DNA of 64,000 bases from Bacteroidales bacterium (GTDB taxonomy: Bacteria; Bacteroidota; Bacteroidia; Bacteroidales; UBA932), in assembly GCA_015060245.1 (NCBI GenBank), contig SUYU01000010.1, forward strand, positions 1-64,000, in the 5' to 3' direction. Of this stretch, positions 1 to 8,033 are shown in pieces. The position numbers were made by a program, and so were the translations under genes. A model generated the notes under the pieces. The model was not told the DNA's origin, searched no databases, and saw only the letters and a program-made list of their open reading frames with translations. Position 1 is the first letter of the stretch. The number at the start of each line of letters is the position of its first letter.

Positions 1-179
1 AAATTAAATTTCGGTCTGGTTAAAACAGAGTAATACTCCGCCAAAATATCATCATTATAAATTGGTGTAATGTCTCCCAGAATCAAGTGCTGCATCAATT
101 GCACAGTGCTTGTATTCTTAAAACGGGACAGTAGCGCTGATACAATCACATTGGTGTCAATAACTGCATAGATTTTCAT
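1..179 (-). CDS. PIN-domain toxin, partial (runs off the left edge)
   Basis: Only the N-terminal 59 codons are visible. The reading starts MKIYAVIDTNVIVSALL, which has the first conserved acidic residue of PIN-domain ribonucleases (Asp8 in DTNVIVSAL) and the usual following stretch with ILAEYYSVL and RPKF. PIN toxins of type II systems cleave RNA and are neutralised by a partner antitoxin. The ATG lies one base after the stop codon of the ribbon-helix-helix gene upstream, so the two are almost certainly co-transcribed and translationally coupled. The catalytic C-terminal half is outside the window, so activity cannot be judged. Confidence 0.8.
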   Translation of the reverse strand, partial: MKIYAVIDTNVIVSALLSRFKNTSTVQLMQHLILGDITPIYNDDILAEYYSVLTRPKFN

Positions 180-180
180 A

Positions 181-474
181 TTACTCTCCCCTTCTCGTCA
201 ATCTTATCTCCTCATTAATCTCCTCAAGACTCATTCCCGCAACGCCATTTTCTTGTGCAATTGCTCTAAGTTTGTGAAATGCGGCAAGTCCTTTTGCCCG
301 GATTTCTTCTTCTGATTCTGTGCGCAACTCAAACGGAATACGCTGCTCCCGCACTGCGGCCTTCATAAAAATTGTCACTGCTGCTGAATTGCTCAAGCCT
401 ATTTCATTGCATAGTTCATCAAAGCTCTTTTTCAGTTTATCATCTACCCTAATTGATATAGTTGACTGTCCCAT
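181..474 (-). CDS. RelB/DinJ-type ribbon-helix-helix antitoxin
   Basis: This 97-residue protein begins MGQSTISIRVDDKLKKSF, the beta strand and first helix of a RelB/DinJ-like ribbon-helix-helix fold. LSNSAAVTIFMKAAVREQRIPFEL then matches the DinJ core. It would bind its own promoter and, through its charged C-terminal part, the PIN toxin encoded one base downstream. The longer open frame reaches 567, but its first 31 residues are hydrophobic and AT-rich, so the internal ATG at 474 is chosen. DinJ-type antitoxins classically pair with YafQ; here the partner is a PIN protein. Confidence 0.85.
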   Translation of the reverse strand: MGQSTISIRVDDKLKKSFDELCNEIGLSNSAAVTIFMKAAVREQRIPFELRTESEEEIRAKGLAAFHKLRAIAQENGVAGMSLEEINEEIRLTRRGE

Positions 475-563
475 AATTATTATATTTTGTATTGCAAATA
501 TATTACATTGTATCAACAAATACAATACATATATGTTTAAAATAGGGTTATCAAATAAATAAT

Positions 564-1349
564 TCACTCCACATACGCCAGCGTGGCGATATAGACCTTG
601 CAGTCATAATGGGCGAGCAGCAGGTTGGCGCAGGCATCGAGGGTTGCGCCTGAAGTGAGGACATCATCGATGAGCAGGATTCTTTTGCCGTTGAGATCAT
701 ACTTTGCCATAGAAGCAGGATTGAGCCTGAAGGCGCGGCTCACACTCTCCCATCTGCCGAGCCTGTCCTTATGCGTCTGGGTTTGGGTAAAGATCCGGCG
801 CTGGAGCAGGTCTGTAACTATTTTGGGAGATTTTGCCCTTTCACACCTCCTTTTAATGGAATTTTCCGCCAAACCACACCCCGGCATATCCGCAACATCT
901 TCTGCTCCATGCGCAGCATCACTTCGGGAGATGATACCCTTTACCACGCCCCTTGCAATGATTTCAGACTGGTTGTAGCCTCTGAGCCACTGCTTGCGCC
1001 AATGGAGCGGAACGGGTATTATGCAGTCTGTCGGGAAGGGTATTCTGGAACCCAGCATCTGCCCCATCCACAAACCGGCCTTTACATTTGAACGGTATTT
1101 GAGCGAGTGGACAAGTTTTTTATAGGAATCTGTATAATAAAAAAGTGAGCATACCCCCTCAATACGGGCACGGCCCCAGAATGAGCGCTCAGCGGGATTC
1201 TCTTCAATTTTCCAGAAATAGGTCAGCGGCAACTGGGCATAGCACTCCAGACAGAGAAACTTTTCATTCAACATCAACTCCCTGCCACAAACCTCACAAC
1301 ACCGCGGAAACAGCAGATCTGCTACCGCCCTCCAGAGTTTAAGAACCAT
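564..1349 (-). CDS. comF: ComF family phosphoribosyltransferase-like protein
   Basis: The protein has 261 residues. An N-terminal zinc-ribbon-like part carries CCEVCG and CLECY cysteine pairs. The C-terminal part is a type I phosphoribosyltransferase fold with the PRPP-binding loop ILLIDDVLTSGAT. This arrangement is that of ComF/GntX proteins, associated with DNA uptake in naturally competent bacteria; the reaction is not established. The frame is open to 1406, but that start would overlap plsY, and the ATG at 1349 gives the usual MVLKLWRAVADLLFPRCC beginning. It lies 34 bp after plsY on the same strand, probably in one transcript. Confidence 0.88.
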   Translation of the reverse strand: MVLKLWRAVADLLFPRCCEVCGRELMLNEKFLCLECYAQLPLTYFWKIEENPAERSFWGRARIEGVCSLFYYTDSYKKLVHSLKYRSNVKAGLWMGQMLGSRIPFPTDCIIPVPLHWRKQWLRGYNQSEIIARGVVKGIISRSDAAHGAEDVADMPGCGLAENSIKRRCERAKSPKIVTDLLQRRIFTQTQTHKDRLGRWESVSRAFRLNPASMAKYDLNGKRILLIDDVLTSGATLDACANLLLAHYDCKVYIATLAYVE

Positions 1350-1383
1350 AATGAACAATTTTTGGGGTAAGAAGCGCAGTGCA

Positions 1384-2067
1384 CTACCTCTGTGCGACGT
1401 CCTCACCCTTCTTGAGTGCCTTTTTCAACCTGAATTTCTCCTCTTTGCCATGCCACAGACGCTTGAGATTGCTCAAATGGGTAAGCCAGATGGTTACACC
1501 CACAACTATGCTGAATATCTTTATTGCAAGGGTCTCTTTAGGATCGAGCCACAAGGCAAAGAGCGAGTTTACAAGAAAAGGGAAACAGGTAACCGCTGCA
1601 ATTACGCTTACAGAGATATACCTTGTAAAGAAAAATACCACAAGAAATATTGCCGTACAAATAAGCACAGCAAAGGGGTGTATTGCAAGAAGCACTCCAC
1701 AAAGGGTTGCCACGCCCTTGCCGCCTCTGAAGTTGTGGTAAACCGGAAATATATGCCCCAAAATTGCAGCCAGTCCAAACACAATCTGTGTTATTACAAA
1801 ACTGTTGGTTTCGGGCTTGAAAGGGAAGAAGAATACAAGCGAAGCCGCCGCCACACCCTTGAGCAGGTCAAATACCAGAACAACGAGCCCCATCTTCCAG
1901 CCGAGTATTCGCTGGGTGTTGTTTGCCCCGGGATTCAGGCTGCCGTACTTGCGCACATCAATGCCGTAAATGGCCTTTCCAAGCAGAATAGAACTTGAAA
2001 TTGAACCTATCAGGTAGGCAAGCAAAATGAATATTATATAGGCAACAATGCCTTCAGGGGGTAGCAT
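1384..2067 (-). CDS. plsY: Glycerol-3-phosphate acyltransferase PlsY
   Basis: PlsY is an integral membrane enzyme that transfers an acyl group from acyl phosphate to glycerol-3-phosphate, the first step of phospholipid synthesis. The 227-residue sequence has the family motifs in order: an N-terminal membrane helix with YLIGSISSS, the GSLNPGANNTQR loop, a membrane helix through VLVFDLLKG, and HNFRGGKGVAT, the glycine-rich phosphate-binding loop. It is slightly longer than typical PlsY through a charged C-terminal tail. It is divergent from mutS2 with about 94 bp between start codons, so the two promoters lie close together. Confidence 0.95.
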   Translation of the reverse strand: MLPPEGIVAYIIFILLAYLIGSISSSILLGKAIYGIDVRKYGSLNPGANNTQRILGWKMGLVVLVFDLLKGVAAASLVFFFPFKPETNSFVITQIVFGLAAILGHIFPVYHNFRGGKGVATLCGVLLAIHPFAVLICTAIFLVVFFFTRYISVSVIAAVTCFPFLVNSLFALWLDPKETLAIKIFSIVVGVTIWLTHLSNLKRLWHGKEEKFRLKKALKKGEDVAQR

Positions 2068-2102
2068 TCAAAATATTTTATTATGTAAAGGTATAACTTT
2101 TT

Positions 2103-2110
2103 TATCTTTG
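2103..2110 (+). promoter_or_regulatory. Bacteroidetes-type -7 element ahead of mutS2
   Basis: TATCTTTG fits the TAnnTTTG -7 consensus of Bacteroidetes vegetative promoters. It lies 52 bp upstream of the mutS2 ATG. No clear TTTG -33 box sits at the expected distance, so this is a partial match only. Confidence 0.5.
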
Positions 2111-2161
2111 CACAACTTATAAATCGCCTATTTTTTATTTCGCCCGTATTTGAGAGGTATT

Positions 2162-4705
2162 ATGGAGAATTATTTGAAAATAGAACAGAAGTTGGGATTT
2201 GACAAGATAAAGGAGTCCCTTGCATTGAGGTGTTCCACCAATTATGCAAAGGAGCGTATTGGGCGTGAGAAGTTTTCTGTAAATCCGCAGGCTATAGAGA
2301 AGAGGCTTGCCCTTACTGATGAAATGAGGCTCATATGCATGTTTGAGCCCTCTTTTCCATCTGAAGGGTATATCGACAGCATTGAGTACCTAAGGCCTTT
2401 GGAGACCCCTTCTTCTGTACTTACCGTTGAGAACATGAGGAGGCTCCAGACCTTTCTGGAGAATTTGCGCTCCATACTCTCATTCTTCGGCAAATGCAAG
2501 CCGGAACAGTATCCTAATCTTAAAAAGATGGCGGAACCCATCCTCTATTTTCCGGAGATTGGCCGCAGGCTCGACCTTATCCTCGACCGGAACGGCGATA
2601 TAAGGGAGAATGCCTCACCCGAACTCTTTACCATCTGCCGGAGCATAAAGGAGAAGGAAAATTCAATTTCAAGAAAGATCCAGTCAATCCTCCGCAAGGC
2701 CCAGGAGGAGGGTATTGCAGATGAAGATGCAACCGTTTCGGTAAGGGACGGCCGTATGCTCATTCCTGTGGCAAGCGGCAACAAGAGGAAACTTCAGGGA
2801 TTTGTTTACGATGAGTCGGCAACAGGCAAGACTGTATACATAGAGCCAGCAGCAGTCGTAGAACTGAACAACGAGGTAAAGGAACTCTATTTTGCAAAAC
2901 AGAGGGAGATCTACAGAATATTGAGGGAGTTCTCTGACTTCTTGAGACCCTACCTTCCGGAACTCATTGCCGGTGCAAGATTTATTGGCGAGATAGATTT
3001 CATAAGGGCAAAGGGTTACCTTGCCATGCAGATGGAGGCAGGAAAGCCCATACTTTCGCAAGAGAACGAACTTAAGATAATAAAGGGACGCCACCCTATA
3101 CTGGAGGCAGCCCTAAAGAGGGAAAAGAAGGAGATTGTTCCGCTTACCCTTACACTCACTCCCCAAAAACATATACTTGTAATATCGGGCCCCAATGCCG
3201 GAGGCAAATCTGTATGCCTCAAGACTGTGGGCATACTCCAATATATGCTCCAATGGGGATTGCTGGTACCCGCATCGGAGGTGAGCGAATTCAGGTTGTT
3301 CGAGAATATATTCATTGACATAGGAGACGAGCAGTCTATTGAGAATGACTTGAGCACATACAGTTCTCACCTTACCAACATGAAGGAACTTGTATCGCAG
3401 GCCAACGGCAATACACTTGTGCTTATTGATGAGTTCGGCTCGGGAACCGAGCCTGCAGCGGGTGGAGCAATTGCCGAAACCATTCTTGCGAACATTGAGA
3501 AGAAGGGTGTCTATGGTATAATAACTACCCACTATACAAACCTCAAACTCTACGCAAGCAACAGTACAGGAGCCATCAACGGAGCAATGCTCTTTGACAC
3601 TGCCAACATCAAACCCCTGTACAAACTGGAGGTTGGTCTGCCGGGCAACTCCTTTGCCTTTGAACTGGCCCGCAAGATCGGTCTGCCTGAATCAATTATA
3701 AAGGAGGCAGAGCAGCGCGCCGGAACCTCTTTTGTTGACATGGAGAAGCAACTTCGCAAAATCTCAAGAAACCGCCGTCAACTTGATGAGAAACTGCTCA
3801 AGATAAAACATACCGACAAGACCCTTGAGAACATTACAGAGCGTTATCAGAAGGAGTTGGAGGAGATCCAGAGTTCAAAGAAACAGATAATCGCCCAGGC
3901 CAAGGAGGAGGCGCAGGAGATTCTCCAGCAGGCCAACAGGCAGATTGAAGCAACCATCAGGAACATCAAGGAGGCACAGGCAGAGAAAGAGCGCACCAAA
4001 CAGGCCCGCAAGGAACTTGAGGAGTTCAACAAATCCCTCAAGGAGGGTTCCGACAGCGAGTCTGACAAAAAGATTGCCGCAAAGATGCAGCAACTCATCG
4101 AGCGCAAGAAGCGCAAGGAGGAGCGCAAGAGAGAGGCCGGCAAACGTAAAGGAGAGAATGGCGGCACACAGGAGGGCTCAATGGAGCCTGCAGCAGACAA
4201 CGCCTCAAACAAGAGCCTCCAGGAGGAGAACAGGCCACTGGCAGTTGGAGACAAGGTGCGTGTGAAGGGCAACGGCCTTACCGGCGAAGTTATGCAGATT
4301 GGAGGAAACAGTGTAACCATTTCTGTCGGGAATATAATGAGCAAGATGGGCAAAGATGCAGTTGAACGCATCTCGAACAGGGAATTTGGAAAAGCAATGG
4401 CAGCACAGCCCAAACAGATGAGCGGCCACAGTGCGAGCCTGAGCGAAAGGAAACTGAATTTCAAACCGAGCATAGATGTCAGGGGCGAGAGGCTTATGGA
4501 TGCCCTGGATATTGTAGGCAGGTTCATTGATGATGCCCTCATGGTTGGAATGGACCAGGTGAAGATTCTTCACGGAAAGGGCAATGGTATCCTCAAAGAG
4601 GAACTGCGCAAATATATAAAGACCATTCCGGGAGTGGAGTCGTGCAGGGATGAGGATATAAGGTTTGGTGGCTCCGGCATAACAGTTGTAACATTTACAG
4701 AGTGA
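2162..4705 (+). CDS. mutS2: Endonuclease MutS2
   Basis: MutS2 is a MutS paralogue that suppresses homologous recombination and acts on branched DNA or collided ribosomes, rather than in mismatch repair. The 847-residue protein has a helical clamp/core region, a Walker A motif GPNAGGKS near residues 343-350, Walker B LIDEFG with Asp423-Glu424, a long charged coiled coil near residues 510-680, and a C-terminal Smr nuclease domain with DVRGERL near 771 and HGKGNG near 804. The MutS mismatch-recognition domain is absent, as expected. A TTG codon at 2150 is in frame, but the ATG at 2162 is preferred. Confidence 0.95.
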   Translation: MENYLKIEQKLGFDKIKESLALRCSTNYAKERIGREKFSVNPQAIEKRLALTDEMRLICMFEPSFPSEGYIDSIEYLRPLETPSSVLTVENMRRLQTFLENLRSILSFFGKCKPEQYPNLKKMAEPILYFPEIGRRLDLILDRNGDIRENASPELFTICRSIKEKENSISRKIQSILRKAQEEGIADEDATVSVRDGRMLIPVASGNKRKLQGFVYDESATGKTVYIEPAAVVELNNEVKELYFAKQREIYRILREFSDFLRPYLPELIAGARFIGEIDFIRAKGYLAMQMEAGKPILSQENELKIIKGRHPILEAALKREKKEIVPLTLTLTPQKHILVISGPNAGGKSVCLKTVGILQYMLQWGLLVPASEVSEFRLFENIFIDIGDEQSIENDLSTYSSHLTNMKELVSQANGNTLVLIDEFGSGTEPAAGGAIAETILANIEKKGVYGIITTHYTNLKLYASNSTGAINGAMLFDTANIKPLYKLEVGLPGNSFAFELARKIGLPESIIKEAEQRAGTSFVDMEKQLRKISRNRRQLDEKLLKIKHTDKTLENITERYQKELEEIQSSKKQIIAQAKEEAQEILQQANRQIEATIRNIKEAQAEKERTKQARKELEEFNKSLKEGSDSESDKKIAAKMQQLIERKKRKEERKREAGKRKGENGGTQEGSMEPAADNASNKSLQEENRPLAVGDKVRVKGNGLTGEVMQIGGNSVTISVGNIMSKMGKDAVERISNREFGKAMAAQPKQMSGHSASLSERKLNFKPSIDVRGERLMDALDIVGRFIDDALMVGMDQVKILHGKGNGILKEELRKYIKTIPGVESCRDEDIRFGGSGITVVTFTE

Positions 4706-4784
4706 TTTTGCGCCCGCAATTAAAAACAGGAAAACAAAAAACAGACACAAACGGATTTATAACATACAACCGGAACAGAGAGTC

Positions 4785-5222
4785 ATGAAACAGATAAATT
4801 TTAAAAATGCCCTTATAATGGCATTCGCAGCCCTTCTATTGCAGGCGTGTTCAAGCGGTCCTAAACCCGAAGATACCGCTACAGAGTTCTTGAAAGCCTA
4901 TTTTTCTACCGACTATGCCAAAGCGGCAGAGTTCTGCACCCCTGAGTTGGGGAAAGACCTCACAGATGCTGTCAAGGAGTTGGAGAGCCTCTCGCCGGAG
5001 GTCAAGGAACTCATGAAGAGACATACCCGCAACTATACTCCACAGATTGGACTCGTGGAGGGGAGCAAGGAGAGCGACACAGTTATAGTAAGTTACACCA
5101 TTGTAAACTTGCCACAGGCCGACTCCATTTCTACCGGAGGTGAAGCGGTCATTGAAAAACAACTCTCACTTGTAAAAGTTGAAGAGGGATGGAGAGTTGC
5201 AGCCCTAAACAACAACAGATAG
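4785..5222 (+). CDS. DUF4878-like lipoprotein
   Basis: This 145-residue protein starts with a lipoprotein signal peptide ending LLLQACSS, where the cysteine would be lipidated. After EDTATEFLKAYFSTDYAKAAEFCTPE the layout resembles DUF4878, an NTF2-like alpha/beta fold of about 110 residues common in Bacteroidetes lipoproteins. The function of that family is not established. The gene follows mutS2 on the same strand by 79 bp and is convergent with the antiporter gene, with one base between the two stop codons. Confidence 0.75.
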   Translation: MKQINFKNALIMAFAALLLQACSSGPKPEDTATEFLKAYFSTDYAKAAEFCTPELGKDLTDAVKELESLSPEVKELMKRHTRNYTPQIGLVEGSKESDTVIVSYTIVNLPQADSISTGGEAVIEKQLSLVKVEEGWRVAALNNNR

Positions 5223-5223
5223 G

Positions 5224-6540
5224 TCAGAACAGCAGCATATAGGTGACCATTCCTGCAATATAACCCAGGAATGCTCTCCATGTTATGTTTTTCATATACC
5301 ACCCAAAGGATATTCTGGTCATGCCCATTGCCACAACACCTGCTGCCGAACCTATAATGAGAAGGCTTCCGCCGACTCCGGCACAATAGGCAAGCAGTTC
5401 CCAAAATATTCCGTTCTGAACAAATGCTGCCGCATAGGTGCCGGCCTCAACCACTACCGGATCTGCCAACGGATACATTCCCATGGCAGCAGCCACCAAA
5501 GGCACATTGTCAATAATGGAAGAAAGGACTCCTATTATACCTGTTACCAAATAAACATTCTGGGTCATTGAGTCAAGTTTTCCAGCCAACTCTTTCAACA
5601 GACCCTGTTCCTGAAGTGCCCCTACCGCCATAAGGATTCCAAAAAAGAAGAGTACGGTAGGTATATCAACAACCTTTATAACCTTTGGAATACGTAGTTT
5701 ATTGCTCTCGCTTATCTCCTTATGCTTCGTATACATTATCTCTGTTATAAGCCACAAAAGTCCCATTACAAAGAGAACTCCCATAAATGGTGGCAAGCCG
5801 GTAAGGGCCTTGAAAACAGGTACCGAAACAAGACCAAGAACTCCAACTGCCGATATTATGGCCTTTTCAATCCTCGTAACCTGCGGATAGAGTCTCTCGC
5901 CCTCTTCAAAAGCCCCGGCATTAGGGTCATCCAATGCATTGCCGCTTATCTTGCCCAAAGACAAAAGCAAAGGTACCACCAGAGAGACTATACTTGGCAA
6001 AATAAGATGCGGGATTATTGCCTCCGATGTAACATTACCCTTTACCCACAGCATAATTGTGGTAACATCTCCAATAGGCGACCATGCGCCACCTGCATTT
6101 GCAGCCAGCACTATCATTGAGGCAAACCACAATCTTACGGTAGGATCCTGTATCAATTTGTACATTATGGCTATCATAATGATGGTTGTTGTCATATTGT
6201 CAAGGGTAGCCGACATAAAGAATGTGAGCGCAGAGAGTATGAGCAACAACAATTTTCTGTTCTTTGCCTTAATTATATGGGCGACAAGTGAAAAACCGCC
6301 ATAGCGGTCAACCATCTCCACAACCACCATTGCTCCAAAGATAAAACATACAATTGACGAAACCTCTCCCAACTGATGAAGGATCTGCACAGGAGCAGAT
6401 TCCGGCGCAATCAGCGCATACAAAACCCACAAGCATGTTGTTATCAAAAGGGCAACAGCCGCCTTATTTACTTTTGTGATATGCTCCATTGCAATGGCCA
6501 AGTACCCCACAATGAAGAGAATAATCATTGAAATTTCCAT
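5224..6540 (-). CDS. nhaD: NhaD-type Na+/H+ antiporter
   Basis: This is a 438-residue polytopic inner-membrane protein of the ion transporter superfamily, NhaD branch, predicted to expel sodium in exchange for protons. The N-terminal IVGYLAIAMEHITKVNKAA, the central ATLDNMTTTIIM and GGAWSPIGDVTTIMLW segments, and the later SSIIDNVPLVAAAMGM segment (the Asp-Asn-x-Pro half repeat) are hallmarks of NhaD and related ArsB-like carriers. The gene is divergent from the PHP-domain gene with about 105 bp between. Ion specificity is inferred from the family. Confidence 0.9.
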   Translation of the reverse strand: MEISMIILFIVGYLAIAMEHITKVNKAAVALLITTCLWVLYALIAPESAPVQILHQLGEVSSIVCFIFGAMVVVEMVDRYGGFSLVAHIIKAKNRKLLLLILSALTFFMSATLDNMTTTIIMIAIMYKLIQDPTVRLWFASMIVLAANAGGAWSPIGDVTTIMLWVKGNVTSEAIIPHLILPSIVSLVVPLLLSLGKISGNALDDPNAGAFEEGERLYPQVTRIEKAIISAVGVLGLVSVPVFKALTGLPPFMGVLFVMGLLWLITEIMYTKHKEISESNKLRIPKVIKVVDIPTVLFFFGILMAVGALQEQGLLKELAGKLDSMTQNVYLVTGIIGVLSSIIDNVPLVAAAMGMYPLADPVVVEAGTYAAAFVQNGIFWELLAYCAGVGGSLLIIGSAAGVVAMGMTRISFGWYMKNITWRAFLGYIAGMVTYMLLF

Positions 6541-6633
6541 ATCTGATTAATTTGGTGTAATCTATTTAATAAAACGGCACGAAGTTATACGCAATTTGTT
6601 ACAAAAATATTAAATCCAACATTTATTTGTTCC

Positions 6634-6641
6634 TATCTTTG
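6634..6641 (+). promoter_or_regulatory. -7 element immediately before the PHP gene
   Basis: TATCTTTG matches the Bacteroidetes -7 consensus and ends only four bases before the ATG at 6646. If it is used, the transcript would start at or very near the start codon. No -33 box is clear at the standard distance. Confidence 0.4.
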
Positions 6642-6645
6642 CCGG

Positions 6646-7461
6646 ATGAAATTTTTTGACACTCATATCCACAGCACCTTTTCGCCCGACAGCAGGGCCT
6701 CCATTGAACAATATGCAATTGCCGCCAACCATACGGGAGTTGCCGCAATTACAATTACTGACCACCTTGACATTGACGCCCCACTGAGGGAGTGTGACAA
6801 GGAGAATCTCTTTCTCTTTGATCCGGTTGAACGCAACAAGGAGATTGACCGCGTAAAGGAGATATATGGAACAACCATTTACAAGGGTATTGAAGTAGGA
6901 TTGCAGCCCCATTGTCTTGAAGAGATAAAGGAGTTCACAGGCCGATACAAGTTTGATTCGGTAATCGCATCGCTCCACTTCATTGACCGGGAAGACCCCT
7001 ATTTTGGAGACTACTACACTGGCAAAAGTGCCAAAGAGGCCTACGGCCACGCATACGAAGTGATGTACAGAACCGCTGTAGAGTATGGAGATTTTGACAT
7101 TCTGGGCCACTTTGACTACATTGCCCGCTATGCGCCATATCCTGTAAAGGATATTACCTACAGGGAGTATTCAGATGCCCTTGACCCGCTGTTGCGTTTT
7201 CTTGCCCAGGAGGGAAAGGCCCTTGAGATAAATACCAAGACTTACAGGGAGCATAACGGATACACTCCTGCCCTTGATACAGACATTCTCAAACGCTTCA
7301 GGGAGTTGGGCGGAGAGTGCATAAGCCTCGGTTCAGATTCGCATGAAGAGACACGTCTTGCCGAGAACTTTGAAAAGTTTGCCGCTATAATAAAAGAGTG
7401 CGGCTTCTCAAGACTTGTATACTTCAAGGAGAGAAAACCGCAGTTCTATAACATTGACTGA
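6646..7461 (+). CDS. PHP-domain histidinol-phosphatase-like phosphoesterase
   Basis: The 271-residue protein opens with FFDTHIHSTFSPDS, motif I of the PHP superfamily. It also has ITDHLDID (motif II), a conserved HFDYIARY segment and GSDSHEETRLA near the C-terminus; together these supply the histidines and aspartates that bind a multinuclear metal centre. Length and motif spacing match HisJ/HisK-type histidinol-phosphatases, which dephosphorylate histidinol phosphate. No other histidine-biosynthesis gene is nearby, so a general phosphoesterase role remains possible. It is convergent with the next gene. Confidence 0.85.
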   Translation: MKFFDTHIHSTFSPDSRASIEQYAIAANHTGVAAITITDHLDIDAPLRECDKENLFLFDPVERNKEIDRVKEIYGTTIYKGIEVGLQPHCLEEIKEFTGRYKFDSVIASLHFIDREDPYFGDYYTGKSAKEAYGHAYEVMYRTAVEYGDFDILGHFDYIARYAPYPVKDITYREYSDALDPLLRFLAQEGKALEINTKTYREHNGYTPALDTDILKRFRELGGECISLGSDSHEETRLAENFEKFAAIIKECGFSRLVYFKERKPQFYNID

Positions 7462-7476
7462 ATATGACGGGGGCCG

Positions 7477-7917
7477 CTACTGCTTTGATTTGGACTTGGC
7501 CTTCTGTTTTGCCAGATCCTCTTTCTTGTGGTAGAGGCCGTCCTTGCCCTTTTTATACTCCTTGCCACGGCCTATAGCCTTAAGGTAGGCAATATATTGC
7601 TGTTCGTCAAGGACCTCCTTCATGGCAACCACATTCTTCTCTACCCATTTGCCCTGAACAGCCCTGTATGTATCGGGACTCTGCATACCCATGCCCCTCA
7701 TCCTCTCAATATCATCAAACATGCATTTGTAGTTATGATTGAGTATTGAATCAACATAGAATGTCTGGGTTGGAGTAAGTTCAAGCAAAGTTTCCCAATG
7801 CTCAACCTCTGTTGCCGCCACCTGTTCAGGTCTCTTTTCGGGTTGCTCCTGTGCTGTTGCAACAACTGCGCTCAAGGTGAAAAGGGCGCAAAAAATGAAT
7901 TTATATAACTTGTCCAT
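7477..7917 (-). CDS. Small secreted protein of unknown function
   Basis: I do not recognise a named family. The 146-residue product has an N-terminal signal peptide (hydrophobic FIFCALFTLSAVVATAQ, cleavage likely after Ala-Gln). The rest is helical: LLELTPTQTFYVDSIL is reminiscent of Spy/CpxP-like LTxxQ segments of Bacteroidetes periplasmic proteins, followed by EVLDEQQYIAYLKAIG and a lysine-rich tail. It probably lies in the periplasm or on the outer membrane. The gene is monocistronic, between convergent and divergent neighbours. Confidence 0.6.
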   Translation of the reverse strand: MDKLYKFIFCALFTLSAVVATAQEQPEKRPEQVAATEVEHWETLLELTPTQTFYVDSILNHNYKCMFDDIERMRGMGMQSPDTYRAVQGKWVEKNVVAMKEVLDEQQYIAYLKAIGRGKEYKKGKDGLYHKKEDLAKQKAKSKSKQ

Positions 7918-7950
7918 AAGAGTTTGTCTTTATTTGTCAATTATAAATAG

Positions 7951-7958
7951 TATATTTG
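7951..7958 (+). promoter_or_regulatory. -7 element of the C69 dipeptidase gene
   Basis: TATATTTG matches TAnnTTTG and lies about 75 bp before the dipeptidase start. TTTG boxes exist 14 and 24 bp upstream, neither at the usual 19-21 bp spacing. Confidence 0.4.
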
Positions 7959-8033
7959 TGGTAATCCGTCATTCACCGGCGGACTACAAAGTTAATTAAA
8001 ATTATGCAATTATAAAACTATTTGAAAATCAAC

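Noticed and set aside
1351-1998. 215-codon plus-strand frame across the ComF/plsY junction
   Set aside because: It is antisense to plsY, whose motifs are unambiguous.
3847-4542. Long minus-strand frame inside mutS2
   Set aside because: Antisense of the charged coiled coil gives a Ser/Leu/Arg-rich shadow without any domain; mutS2 is clearly the gene.
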